From Agromyces lapidis (lineage in GTDB: Bacteria > Actinomycetota > Actinomycetes > Actinomycetales > Microbacteriaceae), in NCBI RefSeq assembly GCF_009749405.1, contig NZ_WBIQ01000007.1:310001-374000 (forward strand): a stretch of DNA of 64,000 nt. Direction: 5' to 3'. The notes under the pieces were generated by a model. The model had not been told where the DNA came from. It saw nothing but the letters and a program-made list of their open reading frames with translations, and did not search any database. Shown one piece after another: positions 24,446-33,638 of this stretch; position 1 is the first letter of the stretch; each line of letters starts with the position of its first letter. The position numbers and the translations under genes were made by a program.

Positions 24446-25028
24446 GCGCAGCCGGGGCGGCACCGTCCCGATCTCGGATGCGGGAGTACACGAGCATGTC
24501 GCGTCGCGTCCCGCCGACAGGCATCCAGGATCGCAGGAGCCCTTCGCGGGTGAAGCCCGTCGACTCGGCGACCGAGATCGAGCCGGCGTTCGACGGCTCG
24601 ATGAACAGCTCCAGTCGTTCGATCCGGCCGAGCGTCCAGGCCCAGTCGACGACGAGCCCGACCGCAGCCGAGGCGTAGCCCCGCCCCCTTGCCGACGGCG
24701 CCAGCCAGTAGCCGATGCCTGCGCGCCCGCCGTCGTCGCGACGCGGCCACAGGCCGATCTGCCCCCTGGCACGGTCGTCGTGGTCGGCGATCGCGAACGA
24801 GTAGCCCTCACCGGTCGCGAGCCGGCGCGCCTGGCGCGAGAGGTACGCCCGCGCCGATCGCTGATCTGCTGACCGCGGCACCGTCGTGATGAGCGGGATC
24901 ATCGGATCATCGGCCGCCTCGATGATGAGCGGGATATCCTGCGGCCCGAACGCGCGCAGGCGGACGCGGCCGTCGCCGAGCGTGGGCAACCGCATTCGGC
25001 GTGCGTCAGCCTGATCGCGCGTGGTCAT
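24414..25028 (-). CDS. GNAT family N-acetyltransferase (RimJ/RimL type)
   Basis: 204 residues. The fold is seen from VRLRAFGPQDIPLIIEA through the acetyl-CoA loop GYWLAPSARGRGYASAAVGLVVDWAW, then LELFIEPSNAGSISVAESTGFTREG (parts quoted). It moves an acetyl group to an unknown amine, often a protein N-terminus in this subfamily. TACGGT (top strand 25035-25040) lies six bases before the ATG without a ribosome site, so it is probably leaderless. Confidence 0.9.
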   Translation of the reverse strand: MTTRDQADARRMRLPTLGDGRVRLRAFGPQDIPLIIEAADDPMIPLITTVPRSADQRSARAYLSRQARRLATGEGYSFAIADHDDRARGQIGLWPRRDDGGRAGIGYWLAPSARGRGYASAAVGLVVDWAWTLGRIERLELFIEPSNAGSISVAESTGFTREGLLRSWMPVGGTRRDMLVYSRIRDRDGAAPAALNGPATPRRS

Positions 25029-25106
25029 CCGGCGACCGTAGCAGGCGCGGCGGGTACGGCGAGGGGGCGGGCGACTCGCGTCGCCCGCCCCCTCGGTTCG
25101 GCTGGA

Positions 25107-25355
25107 TTACTTGCCGAAGCCCTTGAAGCGCTGGTTGAACTTCTCGACGCGGCCGGCCGAGTCCATGATGCGCTGCTTGCCCGTGTAGAACGGGTGCGAC
25201 TCGCTCGAGATCTCGACGTCGATGACCGGGTAGGTGACACCGTCGAGTTCGATCGACTTGTCGCTCGTCGCGGTCGAACGCGTGAGGAACGTGGCGCCCG
25301 AAGCCAGGTCGCGGAAGACGATGGCGTTGTACTCGGGGTGGATGTCGGTCTTCAT
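25107..25355 (-). CDS. rpmE2: 50S ribosomal protein L31 type B
   Basis: 82 residues: [10 protein letters not shown] at the start and [11 protein letters not shown], then KFNQRFKGF. It has no cysteines, so it is the zinc-free (type B) form of L31, which in many bacteria replaces the zinc form under zinc limitation, under Zur control. I see no clear Zur box. AAGGAAG lies six bases before the ATG. A GCTAA/TTAGC inverted repeat at 25476-25490 lies further upstream. Confidence 0.96.
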   Translation of the reverse strand: MKTDIHPEYNAIVFRDLASGATFLTRSTATSDKSIELDGVTYPVIDVEISSESHPFYTGKQRIMDSAGRVEKFNQRFKGFGK

Positions 25356-25509
25356 GGAGACTTCCTTGGATTTCGATTGAGAGAGCGGACGATGGATTTC
25401 GAGCTCCTGCTGCACGAACGAGACACCTTCGCGGTGCCGTTCATCAGCGGGAAAGCATATCGGCGGTAGGGCCAGCTAACGAGTTTAGCAGAATCGGAGC
25501 GAGAACTTC

Positions 25510-26301
25510 TCAGACGGCGCGCGCGGCGAAGCGGCCGTCGCGCTCGCTGAGCTCGATCGTCATGTCGAAGGTCGAGCTGAGGTTCTCGGCGGTGAGCGCC
25601 TCGGCGAGCGGCCCCGCCGCGACGATGCCGCCCTGCTTGACGAGGAGCGCGTGGGTGAACCCGACGGGGATCTCCTCGACGTGGTGGGTGACCATGACGA
25701 TCGCGGGCGACGACGGCGAGGCGGCGTAGCCCCCGAGGAGACCTACGAGCTCCTCACGGGCGCCGAGGTCGAGGCTCGCCGCCGGCTCGTCGAGGAGCAG
25801 CAGCTCGGGGTCGGTCATCACGGAGCGCGCGATCTGCACGCGCTTCTGCTCGCCGTCGGAGAGGCTGCCGAATCGGCGGCCCGAGAAGCCGTCGAGGCCC
25901 CACTCCTTCAGCACGCGCTCGGCGCGGCGGAGGTCGATGCCCTCGTACTCCTCGTTCCAGCGGCCGGTCACCGAGTACGCGGCGGTGAGGATGACGTCGA
26001 GCACGGTCTCATCGCGCGGGATGCGGCGCGCCATCGCCGTCGAGGCGAAGCCGATCATCGGGCGGAGCTCGAAGACGTCGACCTTGCCGAGGGCCTCCTG
26101 GAGGACCTCGGCCTTGCCGGAGGTCGGGTGCATGGCCGCTGCGGCGATCTGCAGGAGAGTGGTCTTGCCGGCACCGTTCGGGCCGAGCACCACCCAGCGT
26201 TCGTCGGAGGCGACGCTCCACGTCACCGCGTCGAGGATCGTATTGCCGTCACGAACCACCGACACGTCGCGGAACTGCAGAACTGTACTCGCACTCGCCA
26301 T
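25510..26301 (-). CDS. ABC transporter ATP-binding protein (stand-alone)
   Basis: 263 residues: Walker A VLGPNGAGKTTLLQ, signature LSDGEQKRVQIAR (LSDGE instead of LSGGQ), Walker B LLLLDEPAASLD and H-loop VTHHVEEIP. No permease gene is nearby. It resembles the ModF-like or iron-complex-type ATPases often found alone in Microbacteriaceae. TAGCAT (top strand 26308-26313) lies six bases before the ATG, so the mRNA appears leaderless. Confidence 0.9.
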   Translation of the reverse strand: MASASTVLQFRDVSVVRDGNTILDAVTWSVASDERWVVLGPNGAGKTTLLQIAAAAMHPTSGKAEVLQEALGKVDVFELRPMIGFASTAMARRIPRDETVLDVILTAAYSVTGRWNEEYEGIDLRRAERVLKEWGLDGFSGRRFGSLSDGEQKRVQIARSVMTDPELLLLDEPAASLDLGAREELVGLLGGYAASPSSPAIVMVTHHVEEIPVGFTHALLVKQGGIVAAGPLAEALTAENLSSTFDMTIELSERDGRFAARAV

Positions 26302-26361
26302 GCGTCAATGCTATCGGGAGCCGGGGGCCTGCCCGACGCAGGCGAGCGGGCGCACATCCGG

Positions 26362-27549
26362 TCAGCGAGCGAGGACCCGCTCGTACACCTCGATCGTGCG
26401 CGCGGCGATCGCGTCCCACGCGAAGTGCGTCTCGGCGCGGCGCCGCCCGGCGGCGCCCATCTCGGCGGCGCGTGCCGGATCGCCCACGACCCGCGTCAGC
26501 GCCTCGGCGAGATCGCGGACGAACCGCTCGGGGTCGAGCGGCGTGCCGGTGCCGTCGTCGGCCTGCTCGATCGGCACGAGCACGCCCGTGACGCCGTCGT
26601 CGACGACCTCGGGGATCCCACCGGTCGCGGTGCCGACGACCGGCGCCCCGCAGGCCATCGCCTCGAGGTTCACGATGCCGAGGGGCTCGTAGATCGACGG
26701 GCAGACGAAGGTCGTGGCCGCGGTGAGCAGCGCGGTCAGCTCGTGGCGCGGAAGGTGGCGGTCGATCCAGACGACGCCCTCGCGTTCGGCACGGAGCCCG
26801 TCGACGAGTGCGGTCACCTCGGCCATGATCTCGTCGGTGTCGGGTGCGCCTGCGCAGAGCACGAGCTGCACCTCGGGCGGCAGCAGGCGCGCGGCGCGCA
26901 GCAGGTACGGCAGCCCCTTCTGCCGGGTGATGCGGCCGACGAACACGATGGAGGGCCGCTCGGGGTCGACGCCGAGCGCGCGCACCGCGTCGGCGTCGTG
27001 CGACGGCGCCCAGTCGGTGAGGTCGATGCCGTTGACGACGACGTCGACCTTCGACGGGTCGAGGTCGGGGTACGCGCGCAGGATGTCGCGGCGCATCCCC
27101 TCGCTCACGGCGATGACCGCGTCGGCGTCTTCGAATGCGGTGCGCTCGACCCACGAGCTCAACCGGTAGCCGCCGCCGAGCTGTTCGGCCTTCCACGGCC
27201 GGAGCGGCTCGAGGCTGTGCGCGGTCACGACGTGCGGGATGCCGTGGAGGCGTTTCGCGGTGAGACCGGCGAAGTTCGCGTACCAGGTGTGCGAGTGCAC
27301 GAGGTCGGCCCCGGCGGCGTCGCCGGCCATCAGCAGATCGACCGCCATCGTCGACAGCGCGGGGTTCGCCTCGTCGAAGTCGCTCGGGATGGCGTAGGCC
27401 CGCGTTCCTGCCTCGTCGCGGGGTGCGCCGAAGCAGCGGACGCGCACGTCGATGCTCGCGCGGAGCGCGCGGACGAGCTCCGCGGCGTGCACGCCGGCAC
27501 CGCCGTACACCTCGGGCGGATACTCACGGGTGAGGAGGTCGACGCGCAT
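26362..27549 (-). CDS. glgA: Glycogen synthase (GT4, actinobacterial GlgA/GlgM type)
   Basis: 395 residues, GT-B fold: REYPPEVYGGAGVHAAELV at the N-terminus, HSHTWYANFAG, and the C-terminal donor site FVGRITRQKGLPYLL, PSIYEPLGIVNLEAMACG. In actinobacteria this enzyme uses ADP-glucose to extend alpha-1,4-glucan or make maltose-1-phosphate for GlgE. It stands back-to-back with glgC (83 bp), which makes the ADP-glucose. TACCGT (top strand 27557-27562) lies seven bases before the ATG: leaderless. Confidence 0.94.
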   Translation of the reverse strand: MRVDLLTREYPPEVYGGAGVHAAELVRALRASIDVRVRCFGAPRDEAGTRAYAIPSDFDEANPALSTMAVDLLMAGDAAGADLVHSHTWYANFAGLTAKRLHGIPHVVTAHSLEPLRPWKAEQLGGGYRLSSWVERTAFEDADAVIAVSEGMRRDILRAYPDLDPSKVDVVVNGIDLTDWAPSHDADAVRALGVDPERPSIVFVGRITRQKGLPYLLRAARLLPPEVQLVLCAGAPDTDEIMAEVTALVDGLRAEREGVVWIDRHLPRHELTALLTAATTFVCPSIYEPLGIVNLEAMACGAPVVGTATGGIPEVVDDGVTGVLVPIEQADDGTGTPLDPERFVRDLAEALTRVVGDPARAAEMGAAGRRRAETHFAWDAIAARTIEVYERVLAR

Positions 27550-27632
27550 GCAGGCAACGGTAGCGCAGGGGCGGAGGACACGTGCCGAAACCCGAACGCG
27601 GCAAAGTCGCGCAGGCTGGTTACAGTTGCCTC

Positions 27633-28880
27633 ATGGTTTCGCGCAAGGTCTTCGGTATCGTCCTCGCAGGTGGTGAGGGCAAGCGACTCATGCCCCTGAC
27701 GGAGGACCGGGCGAAGCCCGCGGTGCCGTTCGGCGGGCAGTACCGATTGATCGACTTCGCCCTCTCGAACCTCTTGAACTCGGGCCTGCGTCAGGTGGTC
27801 GTGCTGACCCAGTACAAGTCGCACTCGCTCGACCGCCACGTCTCGCAGACCTGGCGGCTGAACGGCCTGCTGAACTCCTACGTCGCCTCGGTGCCCGCGC
27901 AGCAACGGCTCGGCAAGCGCTGGTTCTCGGGTTCGGCCGACGCGATCCTGCAGAGCCTCAACCTGATCTACGACGAGCGCCCCGACATCATCGTCGTGGT
28001 CGGCGCCGACCACGTGTACCGCATGGACTTCTCGCAGATGATCGACGCGCACGTCGAGTCGGGCGCCTCGGCGACCGTCGCGGCGATCCGCCAGCCGATC
28101 GCGCTCGCCGACCAGTTCGGCGTCATCGAGGTCGACCCCGCGCGCCCGGGCCGCATCCACCGCTTCCTCGAGAAGCCCACCGACCCGGTCGGGCTCCCCG
28201 ACTCCCCCGGCGAGGTGCTCGCGTCGATGGGCAACTACGTCTTCGACGCCGACGCACTCATCGACGCCGTGCTCCGCGACGGCGAACGCAACGATTCGAG
28301 CCATGACATGGGCGGCGACATCATCCCGGCCTTCGTCGCGCAGGGCGACGCCGGCGTCTACGACCTCAAGCAGAACGAGGTCCCCGGCTCGACCGACCGC
28401 GACCGCTACTACTGGCGCGACGTCGGAACGATCGACTCCTTCTTCGAGGCGCACCAGGACCTGATCTCGGTGATGCCGGTCTTCAACCTCTACAACCGCG
28501 AGTGGCCCATCTTCAGCCAGCAGCTGAACTCCCCGCCGGCGAAGTTCACCCGCGATGCACGCGGCACCCTCGGCACGGTGATCGACTCGATCGTGTCGCT
28601 CGGCTCGGTGATCTCGGGGGCGCACGTCGAGCGCAGCGTGATCGGCCCGTGGGCGGTCGTCGGGTCGGGCGCGCACGTCTCCGACTCGATCCTGTTCGAT
28701 CGCGCACGCATCGACGCACGGGCGACGGTGCAGCGCGCCATCCTCGACAAGGAGGTCGTCGTCGAGGCGGGGGCGCGCATCGGCGTCGACCGCGGCGAAG
28801 ATCTGGCGCGCGGTTTCATCGTGACCGACAGCGGCATCACGGTCGTCGGCAAGGGTTCGCGCGTTCGGGCGACCGCGTGA
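27633..28880 (+). CDS. glgC: Glucose-1-phosphate adenylyltransferase
   Basis: 415 residues. Nucleotidyltransferase domain: [20 protein letters not shown] (pyrophosphorylase loop), [17 protein letters not shown], then [11 protein letters not shown]. The C-terminal left-handed beta-helix begins near [18 protein letters not shown]. It makes ADP-glucose from ATP and glucose-1-phosphate, the committed step in glycogen synthesis. TACAGT at 27621-27626 lies six bases before the ATG, again leaderless. Its TGA overlaps the serB GTG. Confidence 0.97.
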   Translation: MVSRKVFGIVLAGGEGKRLMPLTEDRAKPAVPFGGQYRLIDFALSNLLNSGLRQVVVLTQYKSHSLDRHVSQTWRLNGLLNSYVASVPAQQRLGKRWFSGSADAILQSLNLIYDERPDIIVVVGADHVYRMDFSQMIDAHVESGASATVAAIRQPIALADQFGVIEVDPARPGRIHRFLEKPTDPVGLPDSPGEVLASMGNYVFDADALIDAVLRDGERNDSSHDMGGDIIPAFVAQGDAGVYDLKQNEVPGSTDRDRYYWRDVGTIDSFFEAHQDLISVMPVFNLYNREWPIFSQQLNSPPAKFTRDARGTLGTVIDSIVSLGSVISGAHVERSVIGPWAVVGSGAHVSDSILFDRARIDARATVQRAILDKEVVVEAGARIGVDRGEDLARGFIVTDSGITVVGKGSRVRATA

Positions 28881-29539
28881 GCCCCGCAGTCCCGGGCCGC
28901 GCGAGCGGCCCCCTCGTGGTGCTCGACGCCGACTCGACGCTCATCCGGGAGGAGGCGATCGAACTGCTCGCCGAGCAGGCCGGCAGTCTCGAGCACGTCG
29001 CCGCCGTCACCGAGCGCGCGATGCGCGGCGAGCTCGACTTCGCGGCGAGCCTGCGCGAGCGCGTCGCAACGCTCGCCGGGCTCGACGAGACGGTACTCGC
29101 CGCCGCTCGCGAGCGGATGACGCCCACCGACGGCGTCCAGGAGCTCATCGACGGCGTGCACGCCGCAGGCGGGCTCGTCGGCGTCGTCTCGGGCGGGTTC
29201 CACGAGCTGCTCGACCCGCTCGCATCGCGCCTCGGCCTCGACTTCTGCCGGGCCAACCGCCTCGAGACAGCTGACGGGCGACTCACCGGCCGCGTCGACG
29301 GCCCGATCGTCGACGCCGCGGCGAAAGCGACCGCGCTCGAGGAGTGGGCAGCGGTCGGCGGCATCCCCCTCGCCCGAACGGTCGCCGTCGGCGACGGTGC
29401 GAACGACCTGCTGATGCTCGACCGGGCCGCGCTCGGCGTCGCGTTCTGCGCGAAGCCCGTGGTGCGGGCGCAGGCCGACCTCGCGATCGACCGCCCCGAC
29501 CTCAGCGCGGTCCTCGCCGTCCTCGGCCTGCGCGGCTGA
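28877..29539 (+). CDS. serB: Phosphoserine phosphatase SerB
   Basis: 220-residue HAD hydrolase: DADST with Asp17 and Asp19, cap region [13 protein letters not shown], motif II Ser in VSGGFHELL, and motif [12 protein letters not shown]. It makes L-serine from phosphoserine, the last step of serine synthesis. It lacks the N-terminal ACT domain of mycobacterial SerB2. The GTG start overlaps the glgC stop (GTGA), so translation is coupled. A strong bidirectional hairpin follows. Confidence 0.92.
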   Translation: MSPAVPGRASGPLVVLDADSTLIREEAIELLAEQAGSLEHVAAVTERAMRGELDFAASLRERVATLAGLDETVLAAARERMTPTDGVQELIDGVHAAGGLVGVVSGGFHELLDPLASRLGLDFCRANRLETADGRLTGRVDGPIVDAAAKATALEEWAAVGGIPLARTVAVGDGANDLLMLDRAALGVAFCAKPVVRAQADLAIDRPDLSAVLAVLGLRG

Positions 29540-29554
29540 CGCGCACGCAGACGA

Positions 29555-29590
29555 GGGAGGGCCGGTACGCGATCGCGTACCGGCCCTCCT
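29555..29590. terminator. Bidirectional terminator, 34-nt perfect palindrome
   Basis: Bases 29556-29589 read the same on both strands (GGAGGGCCGGTACGCG and its complement), with a flanking G-T wobble. It lies between the convergent serB and fabG stops. The stem is long and GC-rich without a clear T-tract, the usual actinobacterial form. Confidence 0.75.
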
Positions 29591-29629
29591 GCTCGGTCGA
29601 CCCTGAGCCGACCGGGACGACGGGTGCGG

Positions 29630-30340
29630 TCAGTGCCCCATGCCGAGCCCGCCGTCGACGGGGATGACGGCGCCCGAGATGTAGCCGGCGTCGTCGCCTG
29701 CGAGCCATGCGACGACGCGCGCGACCTCGTCGGGCGAGGCGAAGCGGCCGAGCGGGATGTTCTTCTTGTACTCGGCCTGCTGAGCCTCGGGCAGTTCGTC
29801 GGTCATGTCGGTCTCGATGAAGCCCGGCGCGACGACGTTGGCGGTGATGTTGCGGGCGCCGAGTTCGCGGGTGAGCGAGCGGGCCATGCCGACGAGGCCG
29901 GCCTTCGACGAGGAGTAGTTGACCTGGCCGGCCGAGCCGTAGAGGCCCACGACGCTCGAGATCAGCACGATGCGGCCGAACTTCGCCTTGAGCATGCCCT
30001 TCGAGGCGCGCTTGACGACGCGGAAGGCGCCCGTGAGGTTCGTGTCGACGACGCTCGTGAAATCGTCGTCGCTCATGCGCATGAGCAGCATGTCGCGGGT
30101 GATGCCGGCGTTCGCCACGACGACCTCGACCGGGCCGAGCGCGGCCTCGATCTCGGAGAACGCCCGGTCGACCGACTCGGAGTCGGTGACGTCGGCGCGC
30201 ACCGTGAGCGCGCCTTCGGGGCCTTCGCCCGAGCGGGCGGTCACCGCGACGCGGTGCCCCTGCGCGAGGAACTCGCGGGCGATCGCATAGCCGATGCCGC
30301 GGTTGCCACCGGTCACGAGGACAGTGCGGCTCGTCGTCAT
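29630..30340 (-). CDS. fabG: 3-oxoacyl-ACP reductase FabG (SDR)
   Basis: 236 residues: cofactor motif TGGNRGIG (10-17), NAG at 77-79, and the catalytic Ser129-Tyr142-Lys146 (LISSVVG, VNYSSSKAG) with spacing equal to that of E. coli FabG; C-terminus SGAVIPVDGGLGMGH. It reduces 3-oxoacyl-ACP with NADPH in fatty-acid synthesis. FabG-like SDRs are many, so a related specialised role is possible. GGAG lies eight bases before the ATG at 30340; the longer ORF upstream is a shadow. Confidence 0.9.
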   Translation of the reverse strand: MTTSRTVLVTGGNRGIGYAIAREFLAQGHRVAVTARSGEGPEGALTVRADVTDSESVDRAFSEIEAALGPVEVVVANAGITRDMLLMRMSDDDFTSVVDTNLTGAFRVVKRASKGMLKAKFGRIVLISSVVGLYGSAGQVNYSSSKAGLVGMARSLTRELGARNITANVVAPGFIETDMTDELPEAQQAEYKKNIPLGRFASPDEVARVVAWLAGDDAGYISGAVIPVDGGLGMGH

Positions 30341-30475
30341 GCTGGACTCCGTTTCTTCGGGTTCGGCCGTGCGGCCCGTCCCAGCATAGAGGCTCGTCCG
30401 AAGCGGCATCCGACCGGCCGGAATCGACGTAGGCTTGAGGGGAAGAGGAGCGCCGTCAGGCCTGCGGCGACCAGC

Positions 30476-30802
30476 ATGAAGCAGCAGTCGATCACCACGC
30501 TGCCGCCTTCGCCCGAGGCGGAGCGGCACTCGCGCATGATCAAGTACACGATCGCGATGTCGATCCGCGTGCTCTGCATCGTCGCGATGCTCTTCGTCGA
30601 CGGCTGGTGGCTCGCGGTCTGCGCGGCCGGTGCGATCTTCCTCCCCTACTTCGCCGTCGTGCTCGCGAACGTCGGCAGCCCGAGGCGCACGAGTCGGGTG
30701 CTCCGGCCCGGCGGGCTCGTGCGGCGCACTCCCCCGCCAGCGGCGGGTCCCGGCGATGCCGGCACCGCCCAGGACGAGCACCATGAACGAGGAGCCGCAT
30801 GA
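30476..30802 (+). CDS. DUF3099 domain membrane protein
   Basis: 108 residues with two hydrophobic segments (MSIRVLCIVAMLFVDGWWLA, VCAAGAIFLPYFAVVLANV) after a polar N-terminus, and a Pro-rich basic tail. It matches DUF3099, an actinobacterial family of unknown role. A TAGGCT -10 box is at 30431-30436. Its stop overlaps the next start (ATGA), so it leads an operon with the small Cys/His protein and SURF1. Confidence 0.85.
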   Translation: MKQQSITTLPPSPEAERHSRMIKYTIAMSIRVLCIVAMLFVDGWWLAVCAAGAIFLPYFAVVLANVGSPRRTSRVLRPGGLVRRTPPPAAGPGDAGTAQDEHHERGAA

Positions 30803-31056
30803 TCGGCGGATTCGGCGGCGCTCCCGCCCAGGGAAGCTGTTCGCGCGCCGGATGCCACGAGGCGGCCGTGTGGCGGATCGACTGGCGCAATCCCCGCATC
30901 CACACGGGCGACCGCGGCAAGACCTGGCTCGCCTGCGACGAGCACGTCGGCTATCTCCGCGAGTTCCTCACGTCGCGTTCCTTCCCGGTCGAGGTCGCCG
31001 CGTTCGAGACTGCCTCGGGTTCGCCGTCGGACGCCTCGGCGGGGGGCCGCGCGTGA
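30799..31056 (+). CDS. Small Cys/His-containing protein, unknown function
   Basis: 85 residues. CSRAGCHEAA near residue 14 and CDEHVGYLREFL near 46 give a possible zinc-binding set (two Cys, then Cys and His). No family name is recognised. It is embedded between DUF3099 and SURF1 with overlapping stops and starts on both sides (ATGA, GTGA), so it is translated with them. A role next to cytochrome oxidase assembly is only a guess from position. Confidence 0.8.
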   Translation: MIGGFGGAPAQGSCSRAGCHEAAVWRIDWRNPRIHTGDRGKTWLACDEHVGYLREFLTSRSFPVEVAAFETASGSPSDASAGGRA

Positions 31057-31892
31057 ACGAGTGGCGCTTCCTCCTCGCACCGCGGTGGGCGGGCTACCTC
31101 GCGCTCACCATCGTCTTCGCGATCGCCTGCTCGGCGCTCGGCACGTGGCAGCTCAACCGCCGGGCCGAGGCGCTCGCCGAGGTGGCCCGCATCGATGCGA
31201 ACTACGACGCCGACCCGATCCCGGTCTCCGAGGCGCTGCCCGACCCCGCCGCCTTCGACGTCGAGCAGCGCTGGCAGGTCGTCGAGCTCTCGGGCGAGTA
31301 CCTGCCCGCCGAGGAGGTCGTCGTGCGCAACCGCCCGCTCGGCGGCAGCACGGGCTTCGAGGTGATCACCCCGTTCCGACTCGACGACGGCACCGTGTTC
31401 ATGGTCGACCGCGGCTGGATCGCGCAGAACTCCGACGGCCGGCCGAGCGAGATCCCGGCGCCGCCTGCCGGGCGGGTCGAGGCGACCGCCCGGCTGAAGG
31501 CCGGCGAGGGGCGCATCGAGGGCCGCACGAGCACCGGCATCGAGTTCGCCACGATCGACCTCGACGAACTCGCCGAGCGCGTCGGCGAGCCCGCGTACAC
31601 GGGCGCCTACGGCATCCTCGTGCAGTCGGGCGACGACGCGGCCGAACCGCCCCTCGCGGCCCCGCGCCCCGAGCGCGACGAGGGTCCGCACCTCTCCTAC
31701 GCGCTGCAGTGGTACGTCTTCGCGCTGCTCGCCTTCATCGGGCTCGGCTGGGCGGCGAACCAGGAGCGCAAGGGCCTCGCCGAGGCATCCGGGGCGTCGG
31801 ACGACTCGCGGCGCGCGCCGCGGAGGCCGAAGCCGCAGAGCCGCGGCGGCGAGGACGCCGACTACGAGGACCAGGTGCTCGACCGGCGGTGA
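31053..31892 (+). CDS. SURF1 family protein, cytochrome c oxidase assembly factor
   Basis: 279 residues. TM1 near the N-terminus (WAGYLALTIVFAIACSALG) runs into WQLNRRAEAL, the SURF1 signature; the periplasmic beta domain holds VVVRNRPLGGSTGFEVITPF and VDRGWIA; TM2 is LQWYVFALLAFIGLGW, followed by a basic tail. SURF1 helps insert haem a into oxidase subunit I. The GTG overlaps the previous stop. Confidence 0.92.
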   Translation: MNEWRFLLAPRWAGYLALTIVFAIACSALGTWQLNRRAEALAEVARIDANYDADPIPVSEALPDPAAFDVEQRWQVVELSGEYLPAEEVVVRNRPLGGSTGFEVITPFRLDDGTVFMVDRGWIAQNSDGRPSEIPAPPAGRVEATARLKAGEGRIEGRTSTGIEFATIDLDELAERVGEPAYTGAYGILVQSGDDAAEPPLAAPRPERDEGPHLSYALQWYVFALLAFIGLGWAANQERKGLAEASGASDDSRRAPRRPKPQSRGGEDADYEDQVLDRR

Positions 31893-31925
31893 GGCTCCAC
31901 GCGGAGGCGACGCGCCGTGTCGGTC

Positions 31926-33524
31926 TCAAGCCAGCTCGATGAGCTCCTGGTACTCGCGGCTCCAGTGGTCTTCGGTGCCGTCGGGCATGATCAGCACGCG
32001 CTCGGGGTTCAGCGCCTCGACGGCGCCCGGGTCGTGCGAGACGAGCACGACCGAGCCCTCGTAGTGCGCGAGCGCGTCGAGGATCTCGGCGCGGCTCGCG
32101 GGGTCGAGGTTGTTCGTCGGCTCGTCGAGGAGCAGCACGTTGGCGCCGGAGACGACGATCATCGCGAGCGCGAGGCGCGTCTTCTCGCCGCCCGAGAGCA
32201 CGCCCGCGGCCTTGTGCACGTCGTCGCCGGTGAAGAGGAACGAGCCGAGCACCTTGCGGGCCTCGGTCTCGGTGAGGTTCGGCGAGGAGCTCACCATGTT
32301 CTCGAGCACCGAGCGCTTGACGTCGATGGTCTCGTGCTCCTGCGCGTAGTAGCCGACGCGGAGTCCGTGGCCGGCCTCGACGACGCCGGTGTCGGGCGCG
32401 TCGACGCCCGCGAGGATGCGCAGCAGCGTCGTCTTGCCGGCGCCGTTCAGGCCGATGATGACGACCTTCGACCCGCGGTCGATCGCGAGGTCGACGGCGG
32501 TGAAGATCTCGAGCGAGCCGTAGCTCTTCGACAGGTCGCTCGCTGTGATCGGCGTGCGGCCGCACGGCGCCGGGGTCGGGAAGCGCAGCTTGGCGACGCG
32601 GTCGACGGCGCGCACCTCCTCGAGGCCGGCGAGCAGCTTCTCGGCGCGCGCGACCATCTGGTGGGCGGCGGCGGCCTTCGAGGCCTTCGCGCCGAACTTC
32701 GCGGCCTGCAGCTGCAGCACGCCCGCCTTCTTCTCGGCGTTGGCGCGCTCCTTCTTGCGGCGCTCCTCGTCGGCGGCGCGCTGGCGCTGGTAGTGCTTCC
32801 AGCCCATGTTGTAGATGTCGATGATCGAACGGTTCGCGTCGAGGTAGAAGACGCGGTTCACGACCTCCTCGACGAGCACGACGTCGTGCGAGATCACGAT
32901 GACGCCGCCCTTGTAGTTCTTCAGGAACTCGCGGAGCCAGACGACGGAGTCGGCGTCGAGGTGGTTCGTCGGCTCGTCGAGGATCATCGTGTCGGCGTCG
33001 GAGAAGAGGATGCGCGCGAGCTCGATGCGCCGGCGCTGGCCGCCCGAGAGCGTCTTCAGCGGCTGGTCGAGGATGCGGTCGGGCAGGTTCAGGTTCGAGG
33101 CGATGGAGGCGGCCTCGGCCTCGGCGGCGTACCCGCCGAGCGCGTTGAAGCGGTCGGTGAGGTTGCCGTACTTCTTCATCGCCTTCTCGGCGACGACCGG
33201 GTCGTCGCTGCCCATGTTCATGGATGCCTCGTGCATGCCGAGCACGAGCGAGCCGAGGCCGCGCGCGTCGAGGATGCGCGTGCGGGCGAGCATCTCGGGG
33301 TCGCCGGAGCGAGGGTCCTGCGGGAGGTAGCCGATTTCGCCGGTGCGGTCGATCTTGCCGTCGGTGGGCAGGGTCTCGCCGGCGAGGGTCTTCGTGAGCG
33401 TGGTCTTGCCCGCGCCGTTGCGGCCGACGAGGCCGATCTTGTCGCCGTCGGAGACGCGGAAGTTCACGTGCTCCATGAGGAGGCGCGCACCGACGCGGAT
33501 CTCGAGATCGTGGACGGCGAGCAC
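31926..33524 (-). CDS. ABC-F family ATPase, ribosome-associated
   Basis: 532 residues with two ABC domains: Walker A GRNGAGKTTLTK and GLNGAGKTTLLR, signatures LSGGQRRRIELAR and LSGGEKTRLALAM, Walker B DEPTNHLD and DEPTNNLD. The linker between (RQRAADEERRKKERANAEKK) is the charged coiled-coil that reaches the peptidyl-transferase centre. It lacks membrane segments. Members act as translation factors or give ribosomal antibiotic protection; this one, being short-tailed and housekeeping-like, could be either. AGGAGG lies seven bases before the GTG. The leader also holds a GTGCC/GGCAC hairpin (33557-33570). Confidence 0.93.
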   Translation of the reverse strand: MLAVHDLEIRVGARLLMEHVNFRVSDGDKIGLVGRNGAGKTTLTKTLAGETLPTDGKIDRTGEIGYLPQDPRSGDPEMLARTRILDARGLGSLVLGMHEASMNMGSDDPVVAEKAMKKYGNLTDRFNALGGYAAEAEAASIASNLNLPDRILDQPLKTLSGGQRRRIELARILFSDADTMILDEPTNHLDADSVVWLREFLKNYKGGVIVISHDVVLVEEVVNRVFYLDANRSIIDIYNMGWKHYQRQRAADEERRKKERANAEKKAGVLQLQAAKFGAKASKAAAAHQMVARAEKLLAGLEEVRAVDRVAKLRFPTPAPCGRTPITASDLSKSYGSLEIFTAVDLAIDRGSKVVIIGLNGAGKTTLLRILAGVDAPDTGVVEAGHGLRVGYYAQEHETIDVKRSVLENMVSSSPNLTETEARKVLGSFLFTGDDVHKAAGVLSGGEKTRLALAMIVVSGANVLLLDEPTNNLDPASRAEILDALAHYEGSVVLVSHDPGAVEALNPERVLIMPDGTEDHWSREYQELIELA

Positions 33525-33638
33525 GGCGGGGCCTCCTGGGCGTTCATGGGGAATCGGTGCCGAACGGCACAGCCGTCCAGTCTATCGTTCGCGGGGCGGC
33601 GTCAAGTCGATGTCGGCGGTACCCGGCAGAATCGCAGC

